Shown: positions 43,731 to 55,006 of the stretch, in pieces
How the letters are laid out: each line of letters opens with the position of its first letter
Position numbering within the stretch: the first letter of the stretch is position 1
Assembly: GCF_029227915.1 (NCBI RefSeq)
Contig: NC_079880.1
Span: forward strand, 12,429,501-12,489,500
Length of the DNA stretch: 60,000 bases
Reading direction: 5' to 3'
Origin: Hydractinia symbiolongicarpus
Lineage: Eukaryota; Cnidaria; Hydrozoa; Anthoathecata; Hydractiniidae
Position numbers and translations under genes: made by a program
Notes under the pieces: model-generated
What the model was told of the DNA's origin: nothing
Databases searched by the model: none
The model's input: only the letters and a program-made list of their open reading frames with translations

Positions 43731-46700
43731 TCCTAGCTAGCTAGCTAGTTGTTGGTTGTGGTTGGCTTTTTATGATGCTAGCTATAAAACATGTCTGGCA
43801 ACAATAATATAATCAAAACTGAAAATAAAACATGAAAAAACCTTACAGAACCTTGCTATGATTAATTTATAAAACCATGCTCTTCTTCAAATGTTTTTTT
43901 AAAGATTTATTTTGAATGAAAGAGTAGAGAATACTCAAAAAGAACAGCCATCTTTTTCGTAAACACAATTTCCGTTTTATGCTAGGAACTTCATTTAACA
44001 GTCCGTATGCTTTGTGAATATCTAATACCGTTTCATATGTAGCGATACCTATATATATATATATGCTAACATAGAGTTTTTTGGCATAAGGGTATATATA
44101 TTTATATCGTTATTAGCAGCGGGTTATATATTTACAGCTTATGTGCGATTTCTATGCAGTACATCCCTATTTTTTTTAGTTAAATTTTAGCGTACGGCCA
44201 CGTCATAAGAAAGTGACCCGTGATTTCCGTGTCGTGGACTCACAGTTTTAGTCACGCAAGGGAATTAATATATAAGACTAGCTGAATACCCGTGGGGGAA
44301 TCCACTGAATCTCTCATTAAACCGATGTAAGAGATACCAATAACCACTAGAACAAAACGTCCAAAAAAATAAATATGTGCAGCAATAAAAAAATAACAAT
44401 AAAAGAGAAAAAAACCCTGGGATTGAAGTTGCTCACAATCTGCGTTATATTTGTACCCGCTGAAACAGAACGCTTAAAAATATAAGCATGTCCAGCAACA
44501 AATAAAAATGCAAAAAGTTTAACAAAATCGAAGGTGGCTATCAAATCTGTTAAAACTATATACTTGCTTTGCCATACCCGAAATATAAAAGGGAAAATGG
44601 TATACCAGACATTAGAAAAAATCGATAAGTCACACAAATAAGGTTATTGCAAAGTTTCCACAACGTACAGATTCTAATGCATCATACCAAATTAGCTATT
44701 TAGTCTATTGCATATAGCAACCTTCCCAATGCGCAAACGTGCAGTGCATGATAACAATGCAGTGTTTTCGAATTGAAGAATCGAATATTATTTTAAACGG
44801 TAACGTAACAGATGTAAACATTGATTTAACTTTGTTTACATTAAGGTTTATTATAACCACATCAACCACTTCGTAGCGTTAAAAACAGTAACAACGAAAA
44901 AATACTTTCTACATTTTATATAAACTCTTCTCTATTATATACGCGCTGTATTTTATAAGAATAGTGTTTTTTTTTTCGTTTCGGCCTTCATGTTCTTAGC
45001 TTTCCCTGGTGTACTTGCCCATTGTTTTGGAGATAAAAAGGTTCAGTCATACAAATTTTTATATTAAAAGAAACAACCAAGCTTAGACATATTCTTAGGA
45101 TATTCTGACCCATTGTTTAGAGTATATTCTTACAAAAAACGTTAAATATGTTCAGGCAAAGACAAAACAAATTTAACTTCATATTAAAGGGAAAGTTTAG
45201 CTGCAAGCGTGTAAACGGCTTAAAAACGTCGCTTTACATTTTAGATTCTTATAAAAATTGTGTCAAAAGAAAACGCATTTAAGCTCAGACGCAACAAGGA
45301 ACTAAAAATTTAAAGGAAAAGCTGAGCTCTGAAAGTTAAAACGGTTAAAAAAAAACCTACACACCTAAACTTATCTCTTTACCAGATAAACTAAACAACA
45401 CACCTGCCTTTCTTTGGCTTTCTCAGTTAGATAGCGTCTCTGGATAAAAGACCAATCAGTTTTTTACTTCGATTATTAAACTTCGCTTCATCCCAAAGAA
45501 AACAAATTGAAAATGTATAGCTAGCTACAATCAGTTCTCTTTTTGACGTTATATTATCGTACGTTTTTCTTCTTTATAACAAATATTTCTGGCAACAACA
45601 TAAACTTTTTTTATTCTCGCTCGACATCAACAGTCGCTCTACAATGACAACAGTTTTGTTCTTTACTTCTTAGGTTCGAATTATCATTCGAATTCGATAG
45701 TTTTTTTAAAAGAAAGCAACTTCGGTCCCAGAACACAAAAAAGATAGAAGAAACAAATAAGCTTTAATCTAACCTCGTGATGAGTAAACCTTGTTTGAAA
45801 TAACTTTTTTCAGGATTGCTTTAAAAAAGAGACAACTTTCTTCGCTTCGGTTTTCATTTTTCAGTTAATAAACTTTTTTTACGTGAGAAACGGCGCGCAT
45901 ATGGTAAACCGGGGGTAAAATTTAATTATTCTATCTTAAACGACCAGCGGGGCTTTTACAACAAAAAAACAAATAAAACCATTTGAAATTAAAATTAAAA
46001 TTAGTTTTAATGAGTAAGGAAAAAGAGTTTTATTTTTAAAAAAAAATAAGAAAAGAGAATTAAATATTTATATAGTAACCCCCTGATTTGCGTTTTCTTT
46101 AACTTGGTAAATTTTAGCGTAACGCCACGTCGTAAGAAAGTGACCTGTGATTTGTGTGACGTGGCCTCACCGTGCGCACACACACACAAGGCGTATTAAT
46201 ATATAGATGCTTAGTTTTAGCTATCCATTCCGCTTCAAGTCCACGTCACACATGTTCTAAAGCTTCAGACCTATAAAGTTTGTTCTTGAAAAAAAAAGCA
46301 GTAGCTACTTTATATATTGGTGTAATGACTGAAATGCATTTTATTAAAGGGTTGTTTGGATATAACTTCAAAGAATAAACACATCATCCAACGTGCACAA
46401 TATGACAGACATAATTTACAAGCAGGGCTCGGACCAAAGTGTTACTGATTGGCGAAATAAAATGACGCTGTTGTTCAAAACAACCTTCAAAGATACTAAC
46501 TTTTATTGTTTATGGTCAACAATTTTAATTTTGTAGTATTAGCTACGCTGTATATTTTTTTGAATGCACGCTTCTTTATAAGCAAAACAGCAGTTTACCT
46601 TAAGGCAGCTTAGGTTATTCTGTTTTAAATGGTTTATTGTTGCTTATCTGTTGCTCATTGAACATTCATCTTTTAGAACAAGAAAAGTTTCTGAAAGTAT

Positions 46701-49700
46701 ATAATGAATTTGTTTTCGTTGTTGTTGCTTATAAAAAAGCTTGTATGTGATATTATTTTATTCTTATTAAACTGTTTATTTATATAAATGATAGAAAGAT
46801 AAATTTTCTATTAAATACTTCATCATCGTTTTCTTAACCTTTTTCTTGTTTTGGTTTGTCACACCTCCATCAGAATTAAAATTACTAAAATCCTGATACG
46901 CATAGGCGAAAATTATTTGAAGCAGGCCTGCCTTGACAGTATAACGTTTGAAAGAGACTAAATAAGGACGTCTTTAAGACGTTTTGGTACTTACGGGAAC
47001 GTGTCTTAAACGTCTTTAAAAAGTCTTTAACACGTCGCAAAAAGACGTCTTTTTTACGTATCTTAAAGACGTCTTTAGGCGTTACGCTTTTAGACGGGTG
47101 GGAGACGTCTTAGAGACGTCTCATCTGGTCTTTAAAAGACGTTTTAAAGACGTGTTTAAGACGTCTCGTGTTTACTGGGGGATAGATCTACGGGATTGAC
47201 CTGCAAAGTCTTTCTTTGGAAAAATTAATTGAAAGAATAAAAATATCAAATTTATGTGTGTGTTTTACTTCTAGTGATCTGACACCAGCAGCTTCTGAAC
47301 TATTATACTTGGAAAATGCTCGTAAAATTTCGTTATATGGTATGGAGTTACATGAAGTACTGGTAGGTTCACTATTTTCATAAGTTGGTGAAGAGAATAT
47401 TTGTCGACTGGACAGGTTCACAAGTTTGCCTATTTTTTATCTGATTTAATACCATAAACAAAACATGATATTCTATCAATGTGAACCATGTTGGCTATTG
47501 AAACAGTATTTCTTAAATTTTAGTTTCGGTTTTTGTAATAAATTTTGTGGGAAGATTCTAAAACTTACAATAAACAGTTTTTCATCCATTTCCATCTTTT
47601 TTTTTCTATATCAACTTGTCAAATCCTTACATTGTGTGGCTTTGTTTTATTAGAACAATTGTTAATTTATTGCGTTCCTCCATAACAAGCTTATCTCCTC
47701 TTGATAGGATGCCGATGGTATCAGTGTTATACTTGGTGTAAACTTTAAAGGAGTTCATATTATTCAAAATGGTACCATTCTAAACAATATGTTCTGGTGA
47801 GTTGCTGTTTTTGTTTGTGCATTTTTGTTTTTACTTTTTTGTTTACTTTGTTGTTTATTTTGTTATTTACTTTGTTGTGCATAATGCTGTTTTTTTTAAC
47901 CTCTTTTTGAGAATTTTAAATTTCGTTTGCATTATTTTTTTAATTTTACGAGATTTTTGTCTGTTTTCTTCACAACCTAAATCAAATGCTGATTCTTTCT
48001 ATTTCGTTTCCTTTTGATCTAATAGATATCTCTGAACGCAATATAGGATAAAACGTCCAAACATAAATTCATAAACAAAATGAACAGAAATCATGGAATA
48101 AAATTATTTGATAACATGTGTACAAAACTGATTTGGTTCAGCCAGGGTCTCACTTGCATTTTTTGGATAGTTCGATATTTTCGCATCTTTGTATGATGTT
48201 TTTGGTTTTCAACGTCTTCCTTGTCGACTGCTTTTTAGAGTTTAAGATGAACTTTTAAACAATTTTTATTATAGGCCAAACATTGTTGAAGTAAAAAGTA
48301 AACGAACCAAAAAAGCTCTTTTTCTAAAGTTAAAACAGGTGAATGGAAATATTGATTTTTCCTTTTTTTTGGTCACAGTGTTAATAGCATGTTTGTTCGC
48401 ATTTTTTTATTTTAAGAATTTCACATTTTATATTGAATTCATATATGTACATTTAAAACGCCTTTCTACAATCGTTAATAACTAGCAAAATATTCTATGC
48501 GTATTTCTGTGCTAAATTATAATTTTTTACTAAATTTTGTGAACGAACGAACTGTTTGTAAAAATGTGAGGAACTAAAGAGCTTACTTTCATTGCTATTT
48601 TCAGGTATTTGTACATGCTATCCAGTTGTGATGTTTGAAATAAAATTGCATTGCAAATTTTGATCTTTCGTTAAATTTAGTGGTGTTTTTTTTTCAGAGC
48701 GATTTTCACATCAAAATTGGTTTTACATCTCCAACACTTGTTGAGTGGAAGAGATTGCATCGATGTTGTCGTGATCAGTTAGCATTCTTTAAGTAAGAAA
48801 ACCTTTGCTCTATTTCGAAGGTTGAAAATTTGGAATTCTAATTTGCATATATTATTTAGTATTGTAGAATTTCTTTAAAAACTGGTGAACAGTTTCCAAA
48901 CATGCGTAATATATACAAAGTGTTCTCCCCACACTGTTTGCGAACTTTTTAGAGGTCACATAACTTATAAAGTCTTGAATGGCTTGTAATTTTTGACCTG
49001 CCCAAGACATTGAGAGAAAATTCTGTAAAATATGTCTCTGAAACACGCACAGTGTTAACATATACGATATTGTTTTCAGTGCTTGTATGAAACCAGAGGA
49101 AGAGTCAGAGTTTGATGATACAGACAGTGGTACCAGCAAAAATGATCCAAACATACGTTATAGGTATCGTCTTATTAAACGAAACACGCACAGCTTGATG
49201 TGGCCTTTTTATGATCTTTTTTTATTTTTATGTATTTCGGTCTGACTCCATTTTAACCAAATATTGTGTTTTTATTGTAGTCAATGTCATGGTCTTGAAA
49301 GACAATCATTTGTTCGCATCAAAAGCATGAAATTCATTCAAAACAAAAAGAAAAAACTAACGGGTATGGTTTTCTTTGTAAAATTAGTCGTAACTATTTC
49401 TGTCCACCCGCCCTTCTGCCTGTGTTGATGTCCAGTATAACTGGAGCACCATCAGGGAAGTATAGGGAACACAGGAATGTTGATAAAGTAAAAATAAATG
49501 CCTGCATAACAACTAAGGGGCGAACCACAAAATGGACTTTTTTTTCAGAGAAGATTATATTTTTGCGGTTCATTTGAATGTAGAAATTGCGACTATTGAA
49601 AATGTATTAACTCCAAACCTTTACCGTGTATATTCTCATCAATTAAGAGAATTTCTCGATAGACTCCTAAAATTCTAAAAAATCCAGCTTGATTTAAAAA

Positions 49701-52193
49701 ACAGAAATATACGTAATCGTAATGTTATTTTATATGCACTGTAGATGGTATTTTTACTGAAAATCTTTCGCTTATTTTAGCTTGTTCGGTTTTTTTATTT
49801 TCTCCCCAATATCACTATGGCGTACAATTATAACACAAAATTACATAAGTATTTTAGCTTATGACTTGTTAAATTTTTTGGTGTTAATGTTTTGATGTCA
49901 ATTTTAGAGAAAAGTAACAAGCAACGTAAACTTGAAGAAGAAGAAAGTGAAAGAAAATACGAACAAGAGATTGATGAATACAGGTATATACAGACACACC
50001 TGCACATAGCTGCACATACACTGTTGTTCTTGTTTTGCTTCTGAACATGACCGGTCCATGTAAATGATGTTTTCAGTACAAATGAATTTCTCATCTGTAT
50101 TAGTTCGTCCGTGATATCATGGAGATTCTTTTATTGATATAAACTAACTTATCCACTTATTTGACGTTCACCCTGGGCGTATTTTAAAAAGGGTTTTGGC
50201 TGTCGCATGTCGCCCGATAGTAGTTATAGCATGCAAACAACGTTAATGTAAGGGAAATGCTCTTCAAAACGATAAAAGAAGGCAGTATATATTTATAAAT
50301 GTCCATAGTCTTCTCTATAACGAGAGGCAATTATTTTCAATTGGTGGAGGTTCAAACCAGGATACCATCCGTTCCTGCAGAAGTATTTCGTTCTAATAGT
50401 TTTTCTTAAATTTTTAGCACACCTTTACTCTCGGAAGAAGAAACATCTTCATATGGTCTTCCATCCTCTGAGGTTTGTTGTTTTTCTATATTTTTTTTTT
50501 CATTATTACGTACAATTCTTCCAGTTTTTGGTTTGTATTTTGATAATTTTTTTTTCATTTCTCAGTTGAACTGAGATAATAGCAGGTTCTCTCGAAGATT
50601 AATATTTGCAGACATCTTTATTAGAAACTTTGTTATTGAATTTGTTAGGGGTAAGCCACTTTTTACAACAATAAGCAATTTGTTTGTGCAGTTATAAAAA
50701 GGGTTATCAAAACTAAATTTAACTGTGGAAGCAGGTAATTTGCTTTTCGCTGCACATCTCTATCATTAACACCGTTACAGAACATTTTGCTTCAGTTACG
50801 AGATTTTATTGTGAGTTACCGTTTGTTTTTAGTTACGAAACGGATTATTTTTATATGATACCGTTCACCATTACTGTAAATAATCGTTGATCATTTTTCT
50901 TTAGACGACTTCGAATAATTCAGAATCTGATCGTGGCGATATTACCATAGTAACTGATATATCTGAGGTAATAACCAAGCCAGTCTCAACAGAAAGCGTC
51001 GACACATCATCAAAAGAATACGTCGACACATCGTCAACAGAATACGACGACATCCCAACTATTAATATCGTAACTGAAGGCGGTCATATTAACAAAGAAA
51101 TAACGGCAACACCTGGGTGCGACGTTGAAAATACATCATTTCAAGCTGAAAATAACGATATAGACGTAGTATCCAACGACACACAAAATGTTGCATTGCA
51201 GGAAAGAGAGGAAGAACGTCCAGTAGAGAAATGTGCAGTATCTCTCGTCGCTATAGATAATCTCGAAGCTAGCTTTGATTTGTCCTTTATTTCGTCATCA
51301 ACTGAAGGAGAGTCAGTCATAGAAAACCCTGCTGTTAAAACGCAGATGCCATACAGAGAACCAATCAGTATTGAGGACGTCGGCAACAAACCATTTGTTG
51401 ATGGTGTTGAAGACGCTGCAAAACAAGAAATCGATCAACCGACTTCAAATGAAACTGCACTGAAGAAAACTACACATCCAACGGTAAGAATTATTTATTT
51501 AAAGTTCAGTGTTCAGCAGTGTCTTTGTAGCCGTGTTTTCTTTCGTCGGCTTTTTGTTTGGCGTAAATTTTTTAAATGTGCGGTTGGCATTCTGTATAGC
51601 TCTCGTAACCTTGCATACACGAATTTTGATATAAGGAAACTGTTTATAAACGACTGTGTAACGGCATGCAAAAATAAGGAAACAGTGCTAAAGTTGTTTT
51701 GTGTATCTAGTAAAATTCTTTCTTCATTTAAGTTTCAGTGTTCTATTATCGATTTTTTTCTATAGCACCGATTCGAACTAAATTAAAGCGCTTGTAGAAA
51801 TTATAAGCATTTCCTTGGCACTGCGCATTGAATCAGTCAATATTTTTCTAATTATTTTTACTGTGCAGTTTAACGACAAATTACTGTATTTTTTAGTGGC
51901 ATTTACGTTTTTATCCAATAAGAAAAAAAGTAATTTTTAAAAGTCAGATATTTCAACTTTTTTTTCGTTATTGTATTACAGAGAGAAAAGTAATTTAAGT
52001 CAGTTAAACGAAAGTTGAATGCTAACCAATAAGTAAGGAAGGAAACAGCAGATGACTTAATCACTTCTGCCTATTCGTATCGCTTAAAAAAAATGGTTCT
52101 CCACCCTCCACATTGAACATTTTATAGAAGTTCCGAGTTATTTTATAGGTCGAGGAAGCATGCCATCCGGAGGATAACGAGACAACGGATTAA
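32830..52193 (+). CDS. FERM-domain protein, band 4.1/FRMD class (600 aa)
   Basis: Complete 17-exon gene: 32830-32913, 37530-37634, 37728-37849, 37959-38003, 38341-38393, 39575-39663, 40762-40808, 47275-47362, 47708-47796, 48275-48338, 48698-48792, 49080-49163, 49281-49363, 49908-49983, 50419-50473, 50905-51483, 52149-52193. All borders are AG/GT; the sum is 1,803 nt, 601 codons. Residues 1-~293 form one FERM domain: F1 with ETNYFGLK, F2 with TCPSPIQALLASYLMQ and FYPNQTGFWEKVKEFHRKH, F3 with ARKISLYGMELHEV, VILGVNFKGV and DQLAFF. The tail is charged, then acidic and Ser/Thr-rich. FERM proteins of this class link membrane proteins and phosphoinositides to the cortical cytoskeleton. No phosphatase, PDZ or transmembrane domain follows, so the PTPN3/4 type is disfavoured. 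The exact orthologue is unresolved. Confidence 0.9.
34330..34456 (+). mobile_element. LINE reverse-transcriptase fragment
   Basis: The plus-strand translation reads VIKHGAPQGWVLGLL, a decayed form of the GVPQGSVLGPLLF motif of Jockey/CR1-type reverse transcriptases. Only about 40 residues are recognisable. It lies in FERM intron 1, immediately left of a hAT-like end. Confidence 0.6.
34460..35110 (+). mobile_element. Decayed hAT transposon remnant
   Basis: CAGGGATCGAAATAA at 34460 resembles a hAT terminal repeat. From 34812 the plus strand encodes NAAVERF and, after frame disruption, LLRIKMEGSSLFQFAEEGF, then LWRDAKQRR. This is the pattern of the C-terminal dimerisation (hATC) region of hAT transposases. 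Stops and frameshifts show it is dead. The right terminal repeat was not found. Confidence 0.6.
35283..37165 (-). mobile_element. Non-LTR retrotransposon (LINE) remnant, 3' part
   Basis: Minus-strand pieces of one reverse transcriptase in order: DQCIKEKWKLW-type linker (~37100), NCFKGKGDALERGNYRGLNL and QFGFLPGCGTT (36740-36540), LFVLVLEALSMEFRTG and YADELVLIAE (36285-36180), a Cys/His finger CRKGVGSNSIFCQTCKHWVH (~36110-36040), FCYLGDMLGSEGG, and GRPRKTWQEIIRTDF (~35450). Frames are broken by deletions and shifts. The catalytic YADD reads YADE. A CAT-rich tail at 35284-35300 marks the 3' end. It lies in FERM intron 1. Confidence 0.82.
38563..38725 (-). mobile_element. tRNA-derived SINE (minus orientation)
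   Basis: The reverse complement of 38644-38719 has a tRNA-like head: an A-box-like TAGCCTAGTTGATTAGCGC and a B-box GGTTCGAATCT. An unrelated body and an AGTTAGTTAGTT tail follow. It lies in a FERM intron. No intact cloverleaf was found, so a functional tRNA is not called. Confidence 0.55.
39664..40761 (+). other. FERM intron 6, no element recognised
   Basis: 1.1 kb of AT-rich intron. A short AAAATTCGCAAAAATTA-like stretch near 40279 resembles sequence near 54360, a hint of a dispersed low-copy repeat. Nothing else is identified. Confidence 0.4.
40965..41220 (+). repeat. 60-bp tandem repeat with AAGACGTCTT palindromes
   Basis: CTCGTTCTAAAGAAACGTC and variants recur exactly every 60 bp at 41021, 41081, 41141 and 41201, each followed by AAAGACGTCTTTATTTGG. 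The reverse strand is open because 60 is a multiple of three; it encodes a repeated peptide that I do not consider a gene. Confidence 0.8.
41699..44277 (-). mobile_element. Helitron-like element 1 (2.6 kb, non-autonomous)
   Basis: Read on the minus strand, it begins TCTTATATATTAATTCCC at 44277 and ends GTGGATTCTTCCACGGGAAA then CAGCTAG at 41699, followed by T. A hairpin just upstream of CTAG is typical of a Helitron 3' end. No Rep/helicase frame is visible. Its body holds the ~100-bp satellite. Confidence 0.5.
42040..43440 (+). repeat. Degenerate ~100-bp satellite array
   Basis: A block of the form ATATATTGCATA, then 8-10 bases, TCCTCACAAAA, then TTACACAAAATGTAAAAA recurs near 42206, 42503, 42606, 42700, 42797, 42900, 42999, 43085, 43185 and 43315. 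Units are heavily diverged but evenly spaced at about 85-130 bp. Noncoding. Confidence 0.6.
44278..46207 (-). mobile_element. Helitron-like element 2 (1.9 kb, non-autonomous)
   Basis: On the minus strand it begins A|TCTATATATTAATACGCC at 46207 and ends GTGGATTCCCCCACGGGTAT then TCAGCTAG at 44278, directly abutting element 1. About 95 bases inside both 5' ends lies the shared GTCACTTTCTTA(T/C)GACGTGGC, so both belong to one family. Confidence 0.5.
46962..47179. repeat. Right terminal AAGACGTCTT array
   Basis: At least eight full or near-full GACGTC palindromes, spaced irregularly, mirror the left array at 40920-41220 and run to the terminal repeat ACTGGG. Confidence 0.75.
50905..51483 (+). 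CDS. FERM gene exon 16: acidic Ser/Thr-rich tail
   Basis: 193 codons, phase 0-0. It contains a short internal repeat, VDTSSKEYVDTSSTEYDD, with tyrosines in acidic context, and otherwise Glu/Asp/Ser/Thr-rich sequence predicted to be disordered. The last coding exon (52149-52193) adds VEEACHPEDNETTD. Confidence 0.85.
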
Positions 52194-55006
52194 ACTATTA
52201 GTGGAAAAAATTCGTGTTTGCATTGATTAAGCAAGTTAACAGCGAACAACTCGATAGGTCATGTTGTCTACAGAGAACTTTCATGCATTTACTTAAAAAT
52301 ATATAATATATTGTTCAAGATTATTATTTTAGATTGTAGAAAGCTAGAAAATTTTATGGAGATATTTAAGTAGAACACGGAAATAACCTTTCCATTTTAT
52401 CGACATTTTATCGACATTTTTAACTTTGTAGACGGAATTTTTATAGTTTATTATTAGTTAAAAACGTATACGACGTTTGACGTTTAAAATTTGTAACACG
52501 AAATTTTGCATTGACTGTGGTTTGTGTCTATCCGTTAGAAGAGTCGCATTCCCTCTGCCCGTACTCCCTTTTTTAACGACGTCGTCTTTTAATGGCGTCG
52601 TCTTTTTAATAATGCGTCTCTTAGAGGATTGCGCCTCACCACCTTTTTCTGTATGCTTTTTTGCAAGCTAGAAATAATTTGAATTCGAATATCTGATATC
52701 TCCTATGACCTGCTTTTTAACCAGTGATTCAATCAACCTCTTTTTAACCCACTCGGTTAAAAGATTTTTCCAAGCTCTTGAAAATACGTCATCTATACTA
52801 TACCCTCCCTCTCTCCGCCTCCTTTTTCTCATTTCCCCCCTCTAATCTTTTGTGATTAATTGCTTATATATATATATAAGAAAATGAATGGGGAAACAGA
52901 TGCGTATAAAGAAACAAACTTACACATTGGAAAAGGGTTTTCAGAAATGAAATTTGATTTGAGTGTATTTGATATTATTTGAAATGTATATTTGTTTATT
53001 TATGTATTTACTAATTTATTTCTTGAGTAGCTACCTACCAAGCTAGATATGGCCGAGCTTGTGTATAGCACTGGGTTCTGTACACACTTCTTGTTTTGGC
53101 TTCGTGATGCATAGAAAATCGACATATTGAGTCTTGAATAATTCTTAAGGTAATTCTTTATTAACGGCTGTTTAAAATACAGACTTAAAAGATGGTGAAA
53201 CAAACGCGAAACCCTCTAATAAACGAACCATTTTATAACACAACAAAGTGAAAATTTTAGATTATTTCCAATTTCGCCAAAAGTTGTTCTTAAAATTTAA
53301 TTATTGCAATAAAAATTTTTATAAAAAAGTGTATGTTACAATTTCTTGTGTTTGCTAAGTGCAGCTTTTACTACATTTGCGATTATAAACGTCAAGGGTA
53401 CATGTTTTTGTAATAAGGAAGTTTACGTGAAAAAAATCATTTTTTGATTAAGGCAGTTTGTGAAAATTCTCTAACTCAATCATCCTTTTCATTCCTTTGC
53501 GTTTAAAAGAAGTAGGTTTCTTTTATAATATATGATAAAGGCGTTTTTAAATTTTGTATATAGTATTTATATCTTCCGTTGTTATTAAAGTTTTACGATA
53601 AGATAAAAGAAAACACGAAGTCTTAAATTAAAAACTAATTTCGTATCTGGAGCCATATGAGCAACCATCTGCGTCCATGGATTCGTTTTATTAGGCACTG
53701 TTCGAAACAACCGAAACCGATTGACAAGTCCATATTAAAAAGAGATAACATGCTCTGGAAACGAGGTTGTGGGATGTGTGGTTCAGTTTATTGCTAAAAA
53801 TGTTGTCAATTCATTAGTACCGTAATCAATTTTATTGGTTTAACGTCAAAAAAAGAATTAAAACAACTTAAAGTTGATAATTAATAAAAGTACAAGGAAA
53901 TAAAAGGTTTTACTTATCAGAAAGCTATGCAAAGATATTTCTCCTAATCTCAAAAATCTTTTACGTGTCTATAAACTCCTGCTACACAACCGCGTCCCTA
54001 GGGCTTTTTTTCTTTCTGGCATAATATTTGAATTCCTTACTAGAAACACTTCAGAATTTTTCAAAAAACTCTGATCCTTCTCAGATTTTAAACCGAGCCG
54101 AACCATTCAGGCGACGTACGGGCACAGCCTCAAAATTCATCGTGTCGGAGATGCTTATATTGAAATTGCAGTCCTTGTTTCACCACATCTAAAGAAATGA
54201 AAAGACGGTAAAATGACATTTACCGCGTTTAACATTTGCCGGTAATTGTTAAAATGCGTATTTCAAACGTCTTTCTAAACTGGTCGATGAAGCTGTTCCA
54301 GAGAAGGCAGTTCAATCAACTTTTTCGCAAAATTCGTAAAATTTAATAATCTTAAAATATTAGCACTTGTCATATTCGCAAAAATTAGTTGTAGCGTGAT
54401 CTTTTTTTTTGAAAAATTTCGCGAAAATTAGTTCTCGCTTAACATGAATTCTTTTGGCTTGATTTCCAAAATTTTGGAAATCAAGCTAAAGCGTGGGACA
54501 AATTGCACATAAAATGGACTTTTTTGCGCAGCAATTTCCAACGTCATTTGGAATTAAGCTTAAGGCATACATACAATAAATAAATAATACATATGAGCCG
54601 GAATGAGACGTTAGAGGATAGTTTCTCAAAAGTACATCAAAAATTTTGCAGAGTAATCACGCACGACAATGTGTGTGTGTGGAGTGGAGTGTGTCAGCAA
54701 AAAAATCTGAAGAAGTCATGACAAAGGCTTTTTGAGTGTCGTCAGTTGACAGACGTACGTCGTGCTTGTTATAAACACGGCGTTTTTTGCACCATTGGTT
54801 GGCAATGCAAAAAGGAATAAAAATGGAGTAAATGTTTTTACTATAAGACAATTTAGTATGCTCGGCTCGTTTGTTGCGGTCTTACGGTCACTTTAATCAA
54901 GTCAGAAAAGAAACAAAAATACAAAAATGCAATAACAGCACAAACCAGAAGGGAAAACAGAACAGAAAATCGAACAGCGTCCAGTTACCACCAAGTCTTA
55001 GCCAAA
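52194..55006 (+). other. Intergenic region between the FERM and STAM-like genes
   Basis: About 2.8 kb with the FERM 3' untranslated region and the STAM-like promoter. A plus-strand AATAAA lies at 53308-53313, one candidate poly(A) signal. Near 54361-54440, TTCGCAAAAATTAGT and TTTCGCGAAAATTAGTTCTC are related repeats. No exon was recognised. Confidence 0.45.

Larger units (their letters stand above)
40910..47179. mobile_element. ~6.3-kb composite element with inverted termini in FERM intron 7
   Basis: The left end CCCAGTTAACACAAAGACG (40910) and the right end, in reverse complement CCCAGTAAACACGAGACG (ending 47179), are inverted repeats. Each is followed inwards by 200-300 bases packed with the palindrome AAGACGTCTT. 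The interior has no transposase-sized frame and contains two Helitron-like elements. This reads as a non-autonomous DNA transposon enlarged by later insertions. GG flanks both sides; a longer target duplication was not found. Family not assigned. Confidence 0.6.

Noticed and set aside
44347-44637. 96-codon hydrophobic minus-strand frame
   Set aside because: An isolated frame within Helitron-like element 2. There is no similarity to Rep/helicase or any membrane protein family, and AT-rich DNA yields such Phe/Leu frames by chance.
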